A stretch of 56,365 nucleotides of DNA from JBLHKS01 sp047620505. Lineage in GTDB: Bacteria; Verrucomicrobiota; Verrucomicrobiia; Verrucomicrobiales; DEV007. A program made the position numbers and the translations under genes. The notes under the pieces were generated by a model. The model had not been told where the DNA came from and made no database searches. It saw only the letters and a program-made list of their open reading frames with translations. The stretch covers positions 1 to 56,365 of the forward strand of contig JBLHKS010000020.1 in assembly GCA_047620505.1 (NCBI GenBank). The letters are read 5' to 3'. This document shows, piece after piece, positions 1 to 11,383 of this stretch; position 1 is the first letter of the stretch; each line of letters opens with the position of its first letter.

Positions 1-1
1 A

Positions 2-1189
2 ATCGGCGGGGCTTTACTCCATTCCCGCCCGAATCACTACGGCGTTTACGTGACTCTCTGGTTCGTGGTTCCAGCTCTCGGAATCTGCGTTATCGGCGGC
101 CTGCTCGACCTGATTCTCTCGTCCAGAGATCTCGGCGGAATTCCTTCAACCATCTACCTGCCTCTCGCGTTCGTGATCGGCCTGGCTGGATCGGCTTTCG
201 CGTATTTCCGGATTCGGCCCGAGTTGCGAGCCCGCAACAGCGTCGAAAAAGTGATCCACTGGACGCTGGTCGGCGCTTCGATGGTCTCGATCGTCATCAC
301 TTTCGGTATCATCGCTTCAATCCTTTTTGAATCCATCGCCTTCTTTTCCGGCGACCCGAAAACCGACCGCGCCCCTGTTTCCATCTGGGAATTCCTGACC
401 GGTTCCAAGTGGTACCCAAGCGGCTCGCCTCCCAAATTCGGCGCTCTGCCGCTCTTCGCCGGAACGTTCATGATCACCTTGATCGCCATGATCGTTGCGG
501 TCCCGATCGGACTGTTCGCGGCGATTTTCATGGCCGAGTACATGCCGAAAGGACTTCGGAAATGGGTCAAGCCGATCCTCGAAATCCTCGCCGGCATCCC
601 GACCGTCGTTTACGGGTTTTTCGCCGTCGTGACGGTCGCGCCGATGGTGGTCGAATTCTCCGAATGGATGACGAATGACGTCCTGACGCCAGGAACCTGG
701 CTGGCGGGCATTTTCAGCGCAGCGACGCATGAAAACGCCCTGACCTGCGGGCTCGTCATGGGAATCATGGTCATTCCCCTGATCTCGTCCCTCTCGGATG
801 ACGTCATCAATTCCGTCCCGCAGAGCCTTCGCGAAGGCTCGCTCGCTCTCGGCACAACTCGCGCGGAAACCATCCGCAAAGTCGTCCTGCCAGCCGCGCT
901 GCCCGGAATCGCCTCCGCCGTCTTGCTCGCAATTTCCCGAGCGCTCGGTGAAACCATGATCGTTTACATGGCGGCCGGGCTGAGCCCGAATTTGAGCGCG
1001 AACCCGCTGGAAGGCATGACCACGGTCACAGTCCGAATGGTCAGCGCGATCACCGGAGACCAGGGCTTCGATTCCGCCGAGCCGCTCTCCGCTTTCGCCC
1101 TCGGTCTCGTGCTTTTCATCGTGACCTTCATCCTGAACATCGGCGCAACGATCATCGTTAGACGCTTTCGACAGCGTTACGAACTCTAG
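2..1189 (+). CDS. pstC: Phosphate ABC transporter permease PstC (5' end outside window)
   Basis: Inner-membrane permease of the high-affinity phosphate importer PstSCAB. The frame is open from base 2, and coding-like residues precede the first possible GTG at 50, so the true start probably lies upstream of the window. Hydrophobic segments near the N-terminus are followed by a polar loop and then a BPD_transp_1 permease domain in the C-terminal two thirds. An EAA-type cytoplasmic loop (REGSLALGTTRAETIRKVVL) is visible; in this family it contacts the ATPase. pstA follows after 15 bases and pstB overlaps pstA, so the three form one operon. The substrate-binding protein PstS is not in the window and would be expected upstream. 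The TAG stop overlaps a copy of the AGCAGCTGCT palindrome. Confidence 0.93.
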   Translation: MGGALLHSRPNHYGVYVTLWFVVPALGICVIGGLLDLILSSRDLGGIPSTIYLPLAFVIGLAGSAFAYFRIRPELRARNSVEKVIHWTLVGASMVSIVITFGIIASILFESIAFFSGDPKTDRAPVSIWEFLTGSKWYPSGSPPKFGALPLFAGTFMITLIAMIVAVPIGLFAAIFMAEYMPKGLRKWVKPILEILAGIPTVVYGFFAVVTVAPMVVEFSEWMTNDVLTPGTWLAGIFSAATHENALTCGLVMGIMVIPLISSLSDDVINSVPQSLREGSLALGTTRAETIRKVVLPAALPGIASAVLLAISRALGETMIVYMAAGLSPNLSANPLEGMTTVTVRMVSAITGDQGFDSAEPLSAFALGLVLFIVTFILNIGATIIVRRFRQRYEL

Positions 1190-1204
1190 CAGCTGCTGAC
1201 GACT

Positions 1205-2379
1205 ATGGACGAGCGAGAAGCCAGAATTCAGAAGCGTTTGCGTCGCCGAAAACGCGCCGAAATCCGATTTCGGATCTACGGAATCGCGGCCCTGGTCGCC
1301 GCCGGAGCGTTCCTCGTGTTTTTCTTCGCGGACATGATTTACAAGGCGCGGACGGCCTTCAAACAGGCCGAGGTGTTTACCGAATTCTCCTACACCGAGG
1401 ACATGGCGGATCCGAAAAAGCTCCTCGCCTTCTCCAGGTCGATCGAGCGGAAACTCAGACCAATTGTCAGCCGCGGCGAGCTGCTTGAGATCCCCCAGAT
1501 GCTCTCGAACGACCGAGCAAAAATCGGCACGACCGAATCCAGATGGGTAATCGCCAGCTACGAGGTCGATCAGTACCTCAAAGGCAAGTTCAACAAGCTG
1601 AAGGACTCCGACAAGGCACTCGTCGACCAGCTCAAAGCGGACGGGAAACTCACATTGAAGTTCAACACGGGATTCTTCACCCGCGGGCATTCGGTTTTCC
1701 CGGAAATCGCTGGGATCAAGGCCGCCACGCTCGGCACGCTCTACGTTCTGCTCATCACCTTGCTCTGCTCCGTTCCCATCGGCGTCGCCACCGCGATTTA
1801 TCTCGAAGAATTCGCGCCAGACAACCGGCTCACCCGAACCATCGAGGTCAACATCAACAATCTCGCCGCCGTCCCTTCGATTCTGTTCGGCCTGCTCGGG
1901 CTGGCCATCGTCATCAACTTTTTCGGCGTTCCGAGATCCTCAGCCCTCGCCGGCGGGATCACCCTGGGCCTCATGATGTTGCCCGTGATCATCATCGCAA
2001 CCCGAACCGCGTTGCGCGCCGTCCCGGATTCAATCCGCGAAGCAGCCTACGGCATCGGAGCCTCGCCCTGGCAAGTCGTCCAGCACCACGTCCTTCCACT
2101 CGCCGCGCCTGGAGTCCTGACTGGATCGATCATCAGCGTTGCCCGCGCCATGGGCGAAACCGCGCCTCTCCTCCTTGTCGGCTTGAACAACGGAATCAAG
2201 GACTCGCCGCAATCTCCTCTCGACGCCACCACAGTTCTACCCGCGCAAATTTACCTCTGGAACAGCGAAGCGATCCGAGCCTTCCAGGAACGAACAGCCG
2301 CCGGAATTCTGGTTCTGTTAGCGGTCCTCCTTCTGTTGAATGGCTTCGCAATCTGGCTTCGAAACCGGACCGAGCGACG

Positions 2380-2386
<7 letters not shown>
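1205..2386 (+). CDS. pstA: Phosphate ABC transporter permease PstA
   Basis: Second inner-membrane permease of the phosphate importer, 393 residues. A basic N-terminus (residues 1-18) leads into one membrane segment (about 20-42). A polar, probably periplasmic region of some 125 residues follows, then a BPD_transp_1 domain (about 170-390) with the EAA-type loop IREAAYGIGASPWQVVQ. The extended periplasmic region makes it longer than E. coli PstA (296 residues). It begins 15 bases after pstC and its TAA overlaps the ATG at 2380 of pstB, so translation is probably coupled. No regulatory site is visible; Pho control is plausible but would act upstream of the window. Confidence 0.93.
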
Positions 2387-3177
<791 letters not shown>

Positions 3178-3350
3178 GCGCGGGGTGCCTTGGATTTTCG
3201 CGCGTCGCCGGACTTCCTGCCCGGCCCGTTCCAAGCCAGGAAAGCCGCGAAGTTTCCCCTTGCTCCAGGGGCCGCTCTCCCTACATTCGACGCCCGTTCG
3301 CCGTCCTGGCCGCTGGAGCCCCGTGGGTCATCAAAAATTGGACGACGAAC

Positions 3351-3362
3351 CAGCAGCTGCTG
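3351..3362. repeat. Dispersed palindrome CAGCAGCTGCTG (intergenic representative)
   Basis: This 12-bp perfect palindrome lies between pstB and rpsA. The 10-bp core AGCAGCTGCT was found by reading at 1188, 3352, 7899, 10137, 12249, 13636, 15109, 16364, 20831, 24015, 25611, 26596, 30006, 32759, 33282, 35917, 37830, 39880, 41292, 42708, 44837, 46036, 46923, 48957, 50517, 51960, 54786 and 55746 (first base of each core). One-mismatch relatives include 5151, 9839, 18746, 20020 and 53167. In genes it is read as Gln-Gln-Leu-Leu, as Ala-Ala-Ala or as Ser-Ser-Cys depending on frame, so it is not one protein motif. Function unknown. Confidence 0.85.
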
Positions 3363-3427
3363 TTTCGGCTTTTTAAAAGGGGCCACTGTCGAACAGCTTA
3401 ACTAACCAAACAACCAAATCTAAACCA

Positions 3428-5143
<1,716 letters not shown>

Positions 5144-5185
5144 ATCGTCAGTAGCTGCTGGTTTCCAGTTAGCTCAAATCAATCA

Positions 5186-5226
5186 AAACCGGTTCGTGGC
5201 CTTGCGCTGCGAGCCGGTTTTTTTTT
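5186..5226 (+). terminator. Rho-independent terminator of rpsA
   Basis: An 11-bp stem (left arm AAACCGGTTCG, right arm CGAGCCGGTTT, with one G-U pair) encloses a loop of about 13 bases and runs directly into a T-tract (5218-5226). It lies about 45 bases after the rpsA stop. Confidence 0.85.
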
Positions 5227-5283
5227 GCCGAAGCGGAAGACTTCGGATTTCGGATTTCCAATTCGGTGCCAGGTTCGCCGCCC

Positions 5284-6096
5284 ATGAGAATCCTGCATTT
5301 TGGCGATCTCCACGTCTGGCGTCTGAAATTCGATTTCAGCGATCCGTTTTTCCCGAAACGCTGGCTGGGTTTCGTGAATCTCGGCCTGCGACGGCGCCAT
5401 CGGTTTCCGCCGGAGACAGGCGAGAAGGTCATGGCTCATCTCGCGAGTCAGGAAGCCGATCTCGTGATTTTCACCGGCGATTATTCGACGATGTCGCTCG
5501 ATCCCGAGTTCGAGCGCGCCGCCGAGCTGGTTCGGCCGATCCGCGAAAAGTGGGGCGAGCGGTTTATCGAAATCCCAGGCAATCACGATCGCTACTCGCC
5601 GCGTTCGAAATCTCGCTACGACAAGTGGTTTCCGGAAGGCCGGATCGACGGCGTTCGGACTTGGGAAATCGACGCCGAAACGGTTGTCGTCGGCTACGAC
5701 GCGTCAAAACCGTATGCGATCCGATCCAACGGGCTGCTGACGGACGAACTCGCCGAGCGTCTCGACGTCGAGCTTGCTCGTCAGGCGGAAAAGACCGTGA
5801 TTCTGATCGGCCACTATCCGTATTCGAATCCTCCGGAGCACCCCGAGGCGTGGGAGCACAAATTGATCGGCGAAGAGCGGCTGGCCGAAATCGTCGCCAA
5901 ACACAAACCACCAGTTTATCTCCACGGCCACAAACACGTCCGCTGGCAGCTGCAGCCGGAATCGACTCCGGAAACCGTCTGCCTGAACTGCGGCGCTGCC
6001 GGGATGACGTCGAGCACACCGGAAAAACAAGCCGGCTACGTCGCGTTCACCCTCGAAGGGCGTGAGGTCCGGGAAGTCGATTTTGTGGTTCCGTAG
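5284..6096 (+). CDS. Calcineurin-like metallophosphoesterase
   Basis: 270-residue phosphohydrolase of the calcineurin-like superfamily. The five metal-binding blocks appear in order: GDLHV near the N-terminus, FTGDYS, GNHDRYS, IGHYP and LHGHKHV. No signal peptide is seen, so it is probably cytoplasmic. The ATG at 5284 starts directly at the first strand (MRILHFGDLH); a GTG at 5266 would add six non-conserved residues. It follows the rpsA terminator, so it needs its own promoter, and it converges on the CPBP protease gene with only a six-base gap. The substrate (nucleotide, phosphoprotein or phospholipid) cannot be told from sequence. Confidence 0.87.
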   Translation: MRILHFGDLHVWRLKFDFSDPFFPKRWLGFVNLGLRRRHRFPPETGEKVMAHLASQEADLVIFTGDYSTMSLDPEFERAAELVRPIREKWGERFIEIPGNHDRYSPRSKSRYDKWFPEGRIDGVRTWEIDAETVVVGYDASKPYAIRSNGLLTDELAERLDVELARQAEKTVILIGHYPYSNPPEHPEAWEHKLIGEERLAEIVAKHKPPVYLHGHKHVRWQLQPESTPETVCLNCGAAGMTSSTPEKQAGYVAFTLEGREVREVDFVVP

Positions 6097-6102
6097 GGCG
6101 GC

Positions 6103-7536
6103 TCACATCAGCGTGGCCATCGTCAGAATCGCGCCGTTGTGAATCCCGTGCGCGACCATCGGAGCGATCAGCGAATCCCGCCATTCGCGTAGCAGCGTCA
6201 GGCCGAAGGCAACGGCCATCAAACCGGGCACCGCGACGATTCCCTGTGGGTGGACCGCGGCGAAAATGAAACAGGCGACGAGAGTCGAACCGAGGAATCC
6301 GAACCGAAAGCGCAGGCCTCGGTGAAGCGCGCCGCGGAACATGATTTCTTCAACGATCGGTGCCGCGACCGAGCCGATCAGAAACGTCATCGCGATCGTC
6401 TGCCAGGTCGGATCGGCCAGCCACTCCATCGCCGGGTGACTCGCGGGCTCAGCCGTTCCGTCCGAAAGGAAAGTTACGAGCGCCTGCATCGCGACCGTCA
6501 GCCCCAGCCCAACCACGATGATCGGCGTGATCGTCACGTAGCCGAGAAGCCCGCAGCCGAGCTCGCGGAAAAGGCCCTGGCCGGTGTGGAGGCCGATATC
6601 GCGTCTCACGACCGAAAACCGGATTCCCCGGATCAGCGGCCAGCTCAAACCGATCAGCATCGCGCCAAACATCAGCGCTACGGAAAAACCCAGAGGCATG
6701 TCGGCTCCGAGAAAGGCCACCAGGCCCAATCCGATTCCAAACATCCCGAGCAGGTAGCAGGCGAACCCCTGAAAATGAAATCGTCCGTGCTCCGGAGCCG
6801 CCGGAACGAACCGAAAGCTCTTTCGTTTTTTGACGATCGCGAGGATCAACAAAACGAGCCCGCCGATCACGATGACAGCTGCACCGAGGACGAAAACGCC
6901 AAGAATCATGAGCGATTTCCGAGCCTCCTCGAGGACCAATTTGCGGACTGCGTCATCGAACGAACCGATCAGAACTCGGCCCGTCCAGCCGAGGTCGCTT
7001 TCCAGCAGCTGCCGGTTTTCGGGGCTCAGCGAATCCGGATCGTTGATCGCCAATCGGATCAGATTGTCGATCGGCTCATCCGCGAGGGAGTCCCCAAGAA
7101 TTTTGAGCGCCTGCTCCGCGAACTCATCGCGATCGAGAAACACAAACACCGAGGCCGTCGCGCGGGCCATTTCCGGCGAATTCGAAAGCGGAATCAGCTC
7201 CTTGGCCTGGTCGATCGCCAAGTCCTTGTCCACTTCCAGAAGTCCAACGATCAACTTGGACTGCATCTCGGCAAGCGCGCTGACTTTCGGCGCGGACTCT
7301 GGATTTTCCTGCGTTGGCTCGGTCTCCGCACTCGCTCGATCCGAGCTTGCCGAGTAGGGCGAGAGGAGCGCCATGACAATAAAGAAAGCGATGATGAGGA
7401 TCGCGAGAAAAGTCCCGGCGGTGAAAAATCGATGCTTGAGCGACGACGGCGGCAGAGGCGGAGGACCGAGCGGCGGTTGCGCTTGGGACTGCGGCTCAGT
7501 TTGGGGTGGCGCGTAGACGGCGTCGGGATCGTTCAT
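6103..7536 (-). CDS. CPBP family intramembrane metalloprotease
   Basis: 477-residue polytopic membrane protein. The C-terminal part carries the CPBP (Abi/CaaX-protease-like) signature: EEIMFRG supplies the paired glutamates and the arginine, and FIFAAVHPQG supplies the histidine of motif 2. A proline/glutamine-rich cytoplasmic N-terminus (residues 1-30) leads into one membrane helix. A long polar domain (about 60-200) of helical, alanine- and glutamate-rich character follows, which is unusual for the family, and then the multi-spanning catalytic domain. Family members process prenylated or bacteriocin-related substrates; the target here is unknown. The gene is divergent from the DUF1592 gene, with about 100 bases between starts. 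Confidence 0.85.
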   Translation of the reverse strand: MNDPDAVYAPPQTEPQSQAQPPLGPPPLPPSSLKHRFFTAGTFLAILIIAFFIVMALLSPYSASSDRASAETEPTQENPESAPKVSALAEMQSKLIVGLLEVDKDLAIDQAKELIPLSNSPEMARATASVFVFLDRDEFAEQALKILGDSLADEPIDNLIRLAINDPDSLSPENRQLLESDLGWTGRVLIGSFDDAVRKLVLEEARKSLMILGVFVLGAAVIVIGGLVLLILAIVKKRKSFRFVPAAPEHGRFHFQGFACYLLGMFGIGLGLVAFLGADMPLGFSVALMFGAMLIGLSWPLIRGIRFSVVRRDIGLHTGQGLFRELGCGLLGYVTITPIIVVGLGLTVAMQALVTFLSDGTAEPASHPAMEWLADPTWQTIAMTFLIGSVAAPIVEEIMFRGALHRGLRFRFGFLGSTLVACFIFAAVHPQGIVAVPGLMAVAFGLTLLREWRDSLIAPMVAHGIHNGAILTMATLM

Positions 7537-7635
7537 TTGGTCGGCTCGAAGGAAGCCGTCCCGGGCTCGATTTCAATCAATCTTCGGTACGGGTTGCGGA
7601 GGCGGGCGAAAGCAGTTTCGGTCGTCGGCGTCTCG

Positions 7636-10038
7636 ATGAAATTTAGACTGATTTCGATCCAGTTACTGTTGGCCGTCAGTTGCCTCGCCGAAGACTCCGC
7701 TGTGGGCTTCGAATCGGCGGTAGGCGCGTTTTTCGACGAGCACTGCATCCGCTGTCATGGCGAAGAAAAGCAGAAGGGCGATTTCCGAATCGACGAGCTT
7801 TCGCGCGATTTCAGAGGTGGAGCTGACGCCGAACTCTGGCATGAAATCATCACTCGAATGGGCGCTGGCGAAATGCCGCCTGAGGACGAGCCGCAGCCAG
7901 CAGCTGCTGAGGCCAGCCGCGTGATCGAGTGGCTCGACGCGCGGATCAAAGAGGGCGAAGCGGCGCGGATCGCACGGCGCGCACCGGTCGAGCACTATCG
8001 GCTAAGCCGCGAGGAGTACGCTCACACGGTTTACGATTTGTTAGGCGTTCACTACGACACGCGAGCGCCAGGCGCGTTTACCGAGGATCCTGACTGGCAT
8101 GGTTTTGAGCGGATCGGTGCCGAGCTTTCGTTGTCGCCCTCGCATGTTGAGAAATATTTGATCGCGGCTCGGCAGATCCTCGATCAGGCGTTTCCGGACG
8201 CGCCGCCGCGGCAGACGAAGAACCTTCGGGACGCGCTCGACATCGATTGGAACAACCGCGCGAAGCGGCCCGAGCTGGAAGCGATCGGGGTTGCCGAACA
8301 TGTTCGGACACTGATCTGGCCAGGGCACGAATTGAGCTTCCTACGGCCGGATCCCGGCTATCGCCAGGCGGCTGGAATTTATCGGGCGAAGATTCAAGTC
8401 AGCGGGCTGACTCCGGAAGGTTCCCTCCCGCCGCATCTCGTTCTGCGCTCAAAGAAGCTCGATCGAACGATCTTTGAAGCGGACGTTCTCGCGCCTGAGC
8501 ACGAGCCGACCGTGTTGGAATTCGAGACTTTCATTCCAGCCGGGCATTGGGATTTGAAAATCATCAACGACGTTCCAGGACCGTCCAATTCGTCAAGTTT
8601 CGGGCATCCCGGTCCGTTTGTTTTCACAACGCTCGACGATCCAAAATCGCGCGCGCCCTGGCAGCGGAAAATGACGGATGACGAGGGAAACCCGCTTTAT
8701 CCGTTCCTCATTTTTGATTCGATCGAGTGGGAAGGCCCGATTGATAAGCCGGAAGATCTGGCCAAACGCGAATCGCTCTTTCCGAACTCTGAAAGCGAGA
8801 TCGAACCCAGTTTGACGCGGTTCGCCGAGCGCGCTTGGCGGCGTCCCGTTTCGGAGGCCGAGATTTCGCGTTACATCGCGATCGTCAAGCAGCAGCTCAG
8901 CGCGAACCTGACTCTGGGTCAGGCTTACAAGGCCGGCCTGCTCGGAATCCTCGCTTCGAAGAATTTCACCTACCTTGCGGAGGGTTCGCCGGGCGAAATT
9001 CGGGCGAATCTGAATGACTGGGAGTTGGCGTCTCGGCTCTCGTATTTTCTATGGAGCTCAAGCCCGGACGCCGAGTTGTTCGAAGCCGCCCGCTCTGGAA
9101 AATTGCGCGATCCCGAGACGCTGCGAGCTCAACTTCAGCGGATGTTCGCCGACTCGAAGATCGAACGATTCACCGAGTCGTTTCCGCGTCAGTGGCTGCA
9201 GCTGAAGAAGGTCGGAATGTTTCCGCCGGATGAAAAACTTTACCCGGATTACGACCTCTGGCTGGAGCGAAGCATGATTCTCGAGACGACCGAATTCTTT
9301 GCTGAGGTCTTCGAGCAAAATCTACCGATCGGCGAGTTCCTCGATTCGGATTGGACGATGCTCAACCCGCGTCTCGCCCACCACTACGGGCTGCCGATTC
9401 CGACCACGGCTGAAATTCAGCGAGTCGCGCTGCTGCCGGAAAATCACCGCGGCGGGATCCTGACACACGGCTCAATTCTTTCGCTGACTTCCGATGGCAC
9501 CCGGCATCGGCCCGTCCATCGTGGAATCTGGATTTCCGAAGCGATCCTCGGCAAAACTCCGCCTCCACCGCCGCCAAATGTCGATGCGATCGAGCCGAAC
9601 CCAATCGATGAGCCGAAGGCGACAATTCGAATGAAGCTCGCTGCGCACAAGCAGAATCCTAACTGCGCCAGCTGTCACGCGAAGATCGATCCGCTTGGTC
9701 TGGCTTTCGACAACTTCGATGCGATTGGCCGATGGAGAACCGAGGAAGTCGTCCAGAAAGGGACCGGAGAAAATCCGCCCGTCGACGCCAGCGGGGAATT
9801 TCCAGACGGACGCGCGTTTGGCGGAGTTGACGAGTTTCAGCAGTTGCTGGCGGCGGATCCCGAGCCATTTGCGCGCGCGTTAACCGAGAAACTGGCGATT
9901 TTCGCGTTGCGGCGGCCGATGACTTTTGACGACGAAACTCAGCTCAACGCGATCGTCGAATCGTGTCGCGCTGACGGCTTCAAGTTGCGCAGCCTGGTTG
10001 AAGCGATCGTGCTGTCCGACCTTTTTCAGAAAAGATAA
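7636..10038 (+). CDS. DUF1592 domain-containing protein ('planctomycete cytochrome' type)
   Basis: 800-residue exported protein of the PSCyt/PSD family restricted mainly to Planctomycetes and Verrucomicrobia. After a signal peptide, a haem-binding motif CIRCH lies at residues 37-41. DUF1587-, DUF1595- and DUF1592-like segments follow, then a DUF1588 block with the second CxxCH (NPNCASCHAKIDPLGLAFDN), and a C-terminal DUF1585 block. Start chosen at ATG 7636 because the signal peptide begins there; the open frame upstream is a shadow of the CPBP gene. It opens an operon with the DUF1552 gene (3-base gap) and a secreted protein gene. The role is thought to be redox-linked degradation, but it is not established. 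Confidence 0.9.
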   Translation: MKFRLISIQLLLAVSCLAEDSAVGFESAVGAFFDEHCIRCHGEEKQKGDFRIDELSRDFRGGADAELWHEIITRMGAGEMPPEDEPQPAAAEASRVIEWLDARIKEGEAARIARRAPVEHYRLSREEYAHTVYDLLGVHYDTRAPGAFTEDPDWHGFERIGAELSLSPSHVEKYLIAARQILDQAFPDAPPRQTKNLRDALDIDWNNRAKRPELEAIGVAEHVRTLIWPGHELSFLRPDPGYRQAAGIYRAKIQVSGLTPEGSLPPHLVLRSKKLDRTIFEADVLAPEHEPTVLEFETFIPAGHWDLKIINDVPGPSNSSSFGHPGPFVFTTLDDPKSRAPWQRKMTDDEGNPLYPFLIFDSIEWEGPIDKPEDLAKRESLFPNSESEIEPSLTRFAERAWRRPVSEAEISRYIAIVKQQLSANLTLGQAYKAGLLGILASKNFTYLAEGSPGEIRANLNDWELASRLSYFLWSSSPDAELFEAARSGKLRDPETLRAQLQRMFADSKIERFTESFPRQWLQLKKVGMFPPDEKLYPDYDLWLERSMILETTEFFAEVFEQNLPIGEFLDSDWTMLNPRLAHHYGLPIPTTAEIQRVALLPENHRGGILTHGSILSLTSDGTRHRPVHRGIWISEAILGKTPPPPPPNVDAIEPNPIDEPKATIRMKLAAHKQNPNCASCHAKIDPLGLAFDNFDAIGRWRTEEVVQKGTGENPPVDASGEFPDGRAFGGVDEFQQLLAADPEPFARALTEKLAIFALRRPMTFDDETQLNAIVESCRADGFKLRSLVEAIVLSDLFQKR

Positions 10039-10041
10039 TCC

Positions 10042-11382
10042 ATGAATTTTCAGACTCAGAATTGGCGACTTTCTCGCCGCCACGTTCTTCGCGGAATCGG
10101 CGCTTCGATCGGCTTGCCGATGCTCGACTGCATGTCAGCAGCTGCTGGCAGCGCGCCTGAGCCGAAGCGCTGCGTTTTCGTCTACCTGCCCAACGGCGTG
10201 AACACGCTGGACTACCAGATTCTCGAAAGCGGGCCGGATTTCGCGTTCAGCAGCTCGCTCAAACCGCTGGAACGGCATCGCTCTAACATTACGCCAATTT
10301 CCGGCCTTCATCATCCGCATGGGCTCGGGCATCATCACGGTTGCCAGAGCATTTGGCTGACTGGCGCTGAGATCGGTCAAGGGAAACGAAACAGCGTTTC
10401 GCTCGATCAGCTCGTCGCCGAGAAAACCGCGCCGCATACGCGATTTGGATCGCTTCAGCTGAGCAACACCGGGCGATCGCTGGCCTTCAACCGCGATGGA
10501 ATTCAGCTGCCCGCGGAAACGAAGCCGGCCGAAATTTTCAAGCGGCTTTTCGAGGCTCCGGCGGGCGGAGTCGAGAAGGAGCGGCAGGCGCTGAGCTTGC
10601 AAGGCAGCGTGCTCGACGCGGTGCTGGGCGAAGCGCGTGAGCTCGATCAGAAAATCGGGTCTGAGGATCGGACGCGGCTCGATCAGTACCTGACCTCGGT
10701 TCGCGAAGTGGAAATCCGGACGGAGCGCGCGGTGGGCTGGCTCGACGTCCCTCGGCCGGAAGTTGACCCGGCGACTGCCAAACGGCTTACGAGCGGCGTT
10801 TCTCAAACCGGCGATCCAGGCGAATATTTCCGAGTCATGTACGACCTGATGATTCTCGCTTTTCAAACCGACATCACGCGCGTGATCACTTTCAGTTCCG
10901 GCGACGAAGGCAAGGGCCTTCCGATTCCCGAGCTTGGAATCAACCAGACGCGCCACGCGCTTTCTCATCATAACGGCGATCCTGACCATCTGGCGCGACT
11001 GACCCAGAGCGACGCGTTTAACTTCGAGCAGTTCGGCTATTTTCTGGATCGCCTCGCGGAAACCAAACTGCTCGACTCGACGATTTCGCTCTACGGAAGC
11101 GGCATGGCTTACGGCCACAGCCACGGCAACGCGAACGTCCCGACAATCGTCGCTGGCGGTCAGGGGCTCGGCTTGAAACACGGCCAGCACGTTGATTTCA
11201 ACTCGGGGCATTTCGATGGCTACGATCTCTCAGACCAGAAATCGCATTACCAAGTCTGCTCACGGCCGGTCAACTCGGAAGCTCGGCTCAGCAACCTGCT
11301 CTTGACCCTCGGCCAGAAATTCGACCTTGAGACGGACGCGTTTTCCGACAGCCTGAAGACCATTTCTGAGATCGAATCCTGA
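10042..11382 (+). CDS. DUF1552 domain-containing secreted protein
   Basis: 446 residues. The N-terminus (SRRHVLRGIGASIGLPML) resembles a twin-arginine signal, so export folded through Tat is likely. The family hallmark HxxSHH is present as RHALSHHNGD in the C-terminal third. DUF1552 proteins are almost always encoded directly after DUF1592 cytochromes, as here with a three-base gap, so the two products probably act together in the periplasm or at the surface. The fold is related to DUF1501 and alkaline-phosphatase-like proteins, but no activity is established. The SAAAG stretch before the mature region is written with a copy of the CAGCAGCTGCTG palindrome. Confidence 0.9.
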   Translation: MNFQTQNWRLSRRHVLRGIGASIGLPMLDCMSAAAGSAPEPKRCVFVYLPNGVNTLDYQILESGPDFAFSSSLKPLERHRSNITPISGLHHPHGLGHHHGCQSIWLTGAEIGQGKRNSVSLDQLVAEKTAPHTRFGSLQLSNTGRSLAFNRDGIQLPAETKPAEIFKRLFEAPAGGVEKERQALSLQGSVLDAVLGEARELDQKIGSEDRTRLDQYLTSVREVEIRTERAVGWLDVPRPEVDPATAKRLTSGVSQTGDPGEYFRVMYDLMILAFQTDITRVITFSSGDEGKGLPIPELGINQTRHALSHHNGDPDHLARLTQSDAFNFEQFGYFLDRLAETKLLDSTISLYGSGMAYGHSHGNANVPTIVAGGQGLGLKHGQHVDFNSGHFDGYDLSDQKSHYQVCSRPVNSEARLSNLLLTLGQKFDLETDAFSDSLKTISEIES

Positions 11383-11383
11383 C

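Noticed and set aside
317..1690. Long minus-strand ORF (457 aa) opposite pstC and pstA
   Set aside because: Composition is Asp/Arg/Gly-rich with no domain, and the opposite strand encodes clear permeases; it is an antisense shadow of GC-rich codons.
3178..3427. S1 leader riboswitch or L1-type ribosomal protein leader
   Set aside because: The 250 bases hold a palindrome copy and GC-rich short repeats but no leader fold that I could recognise.
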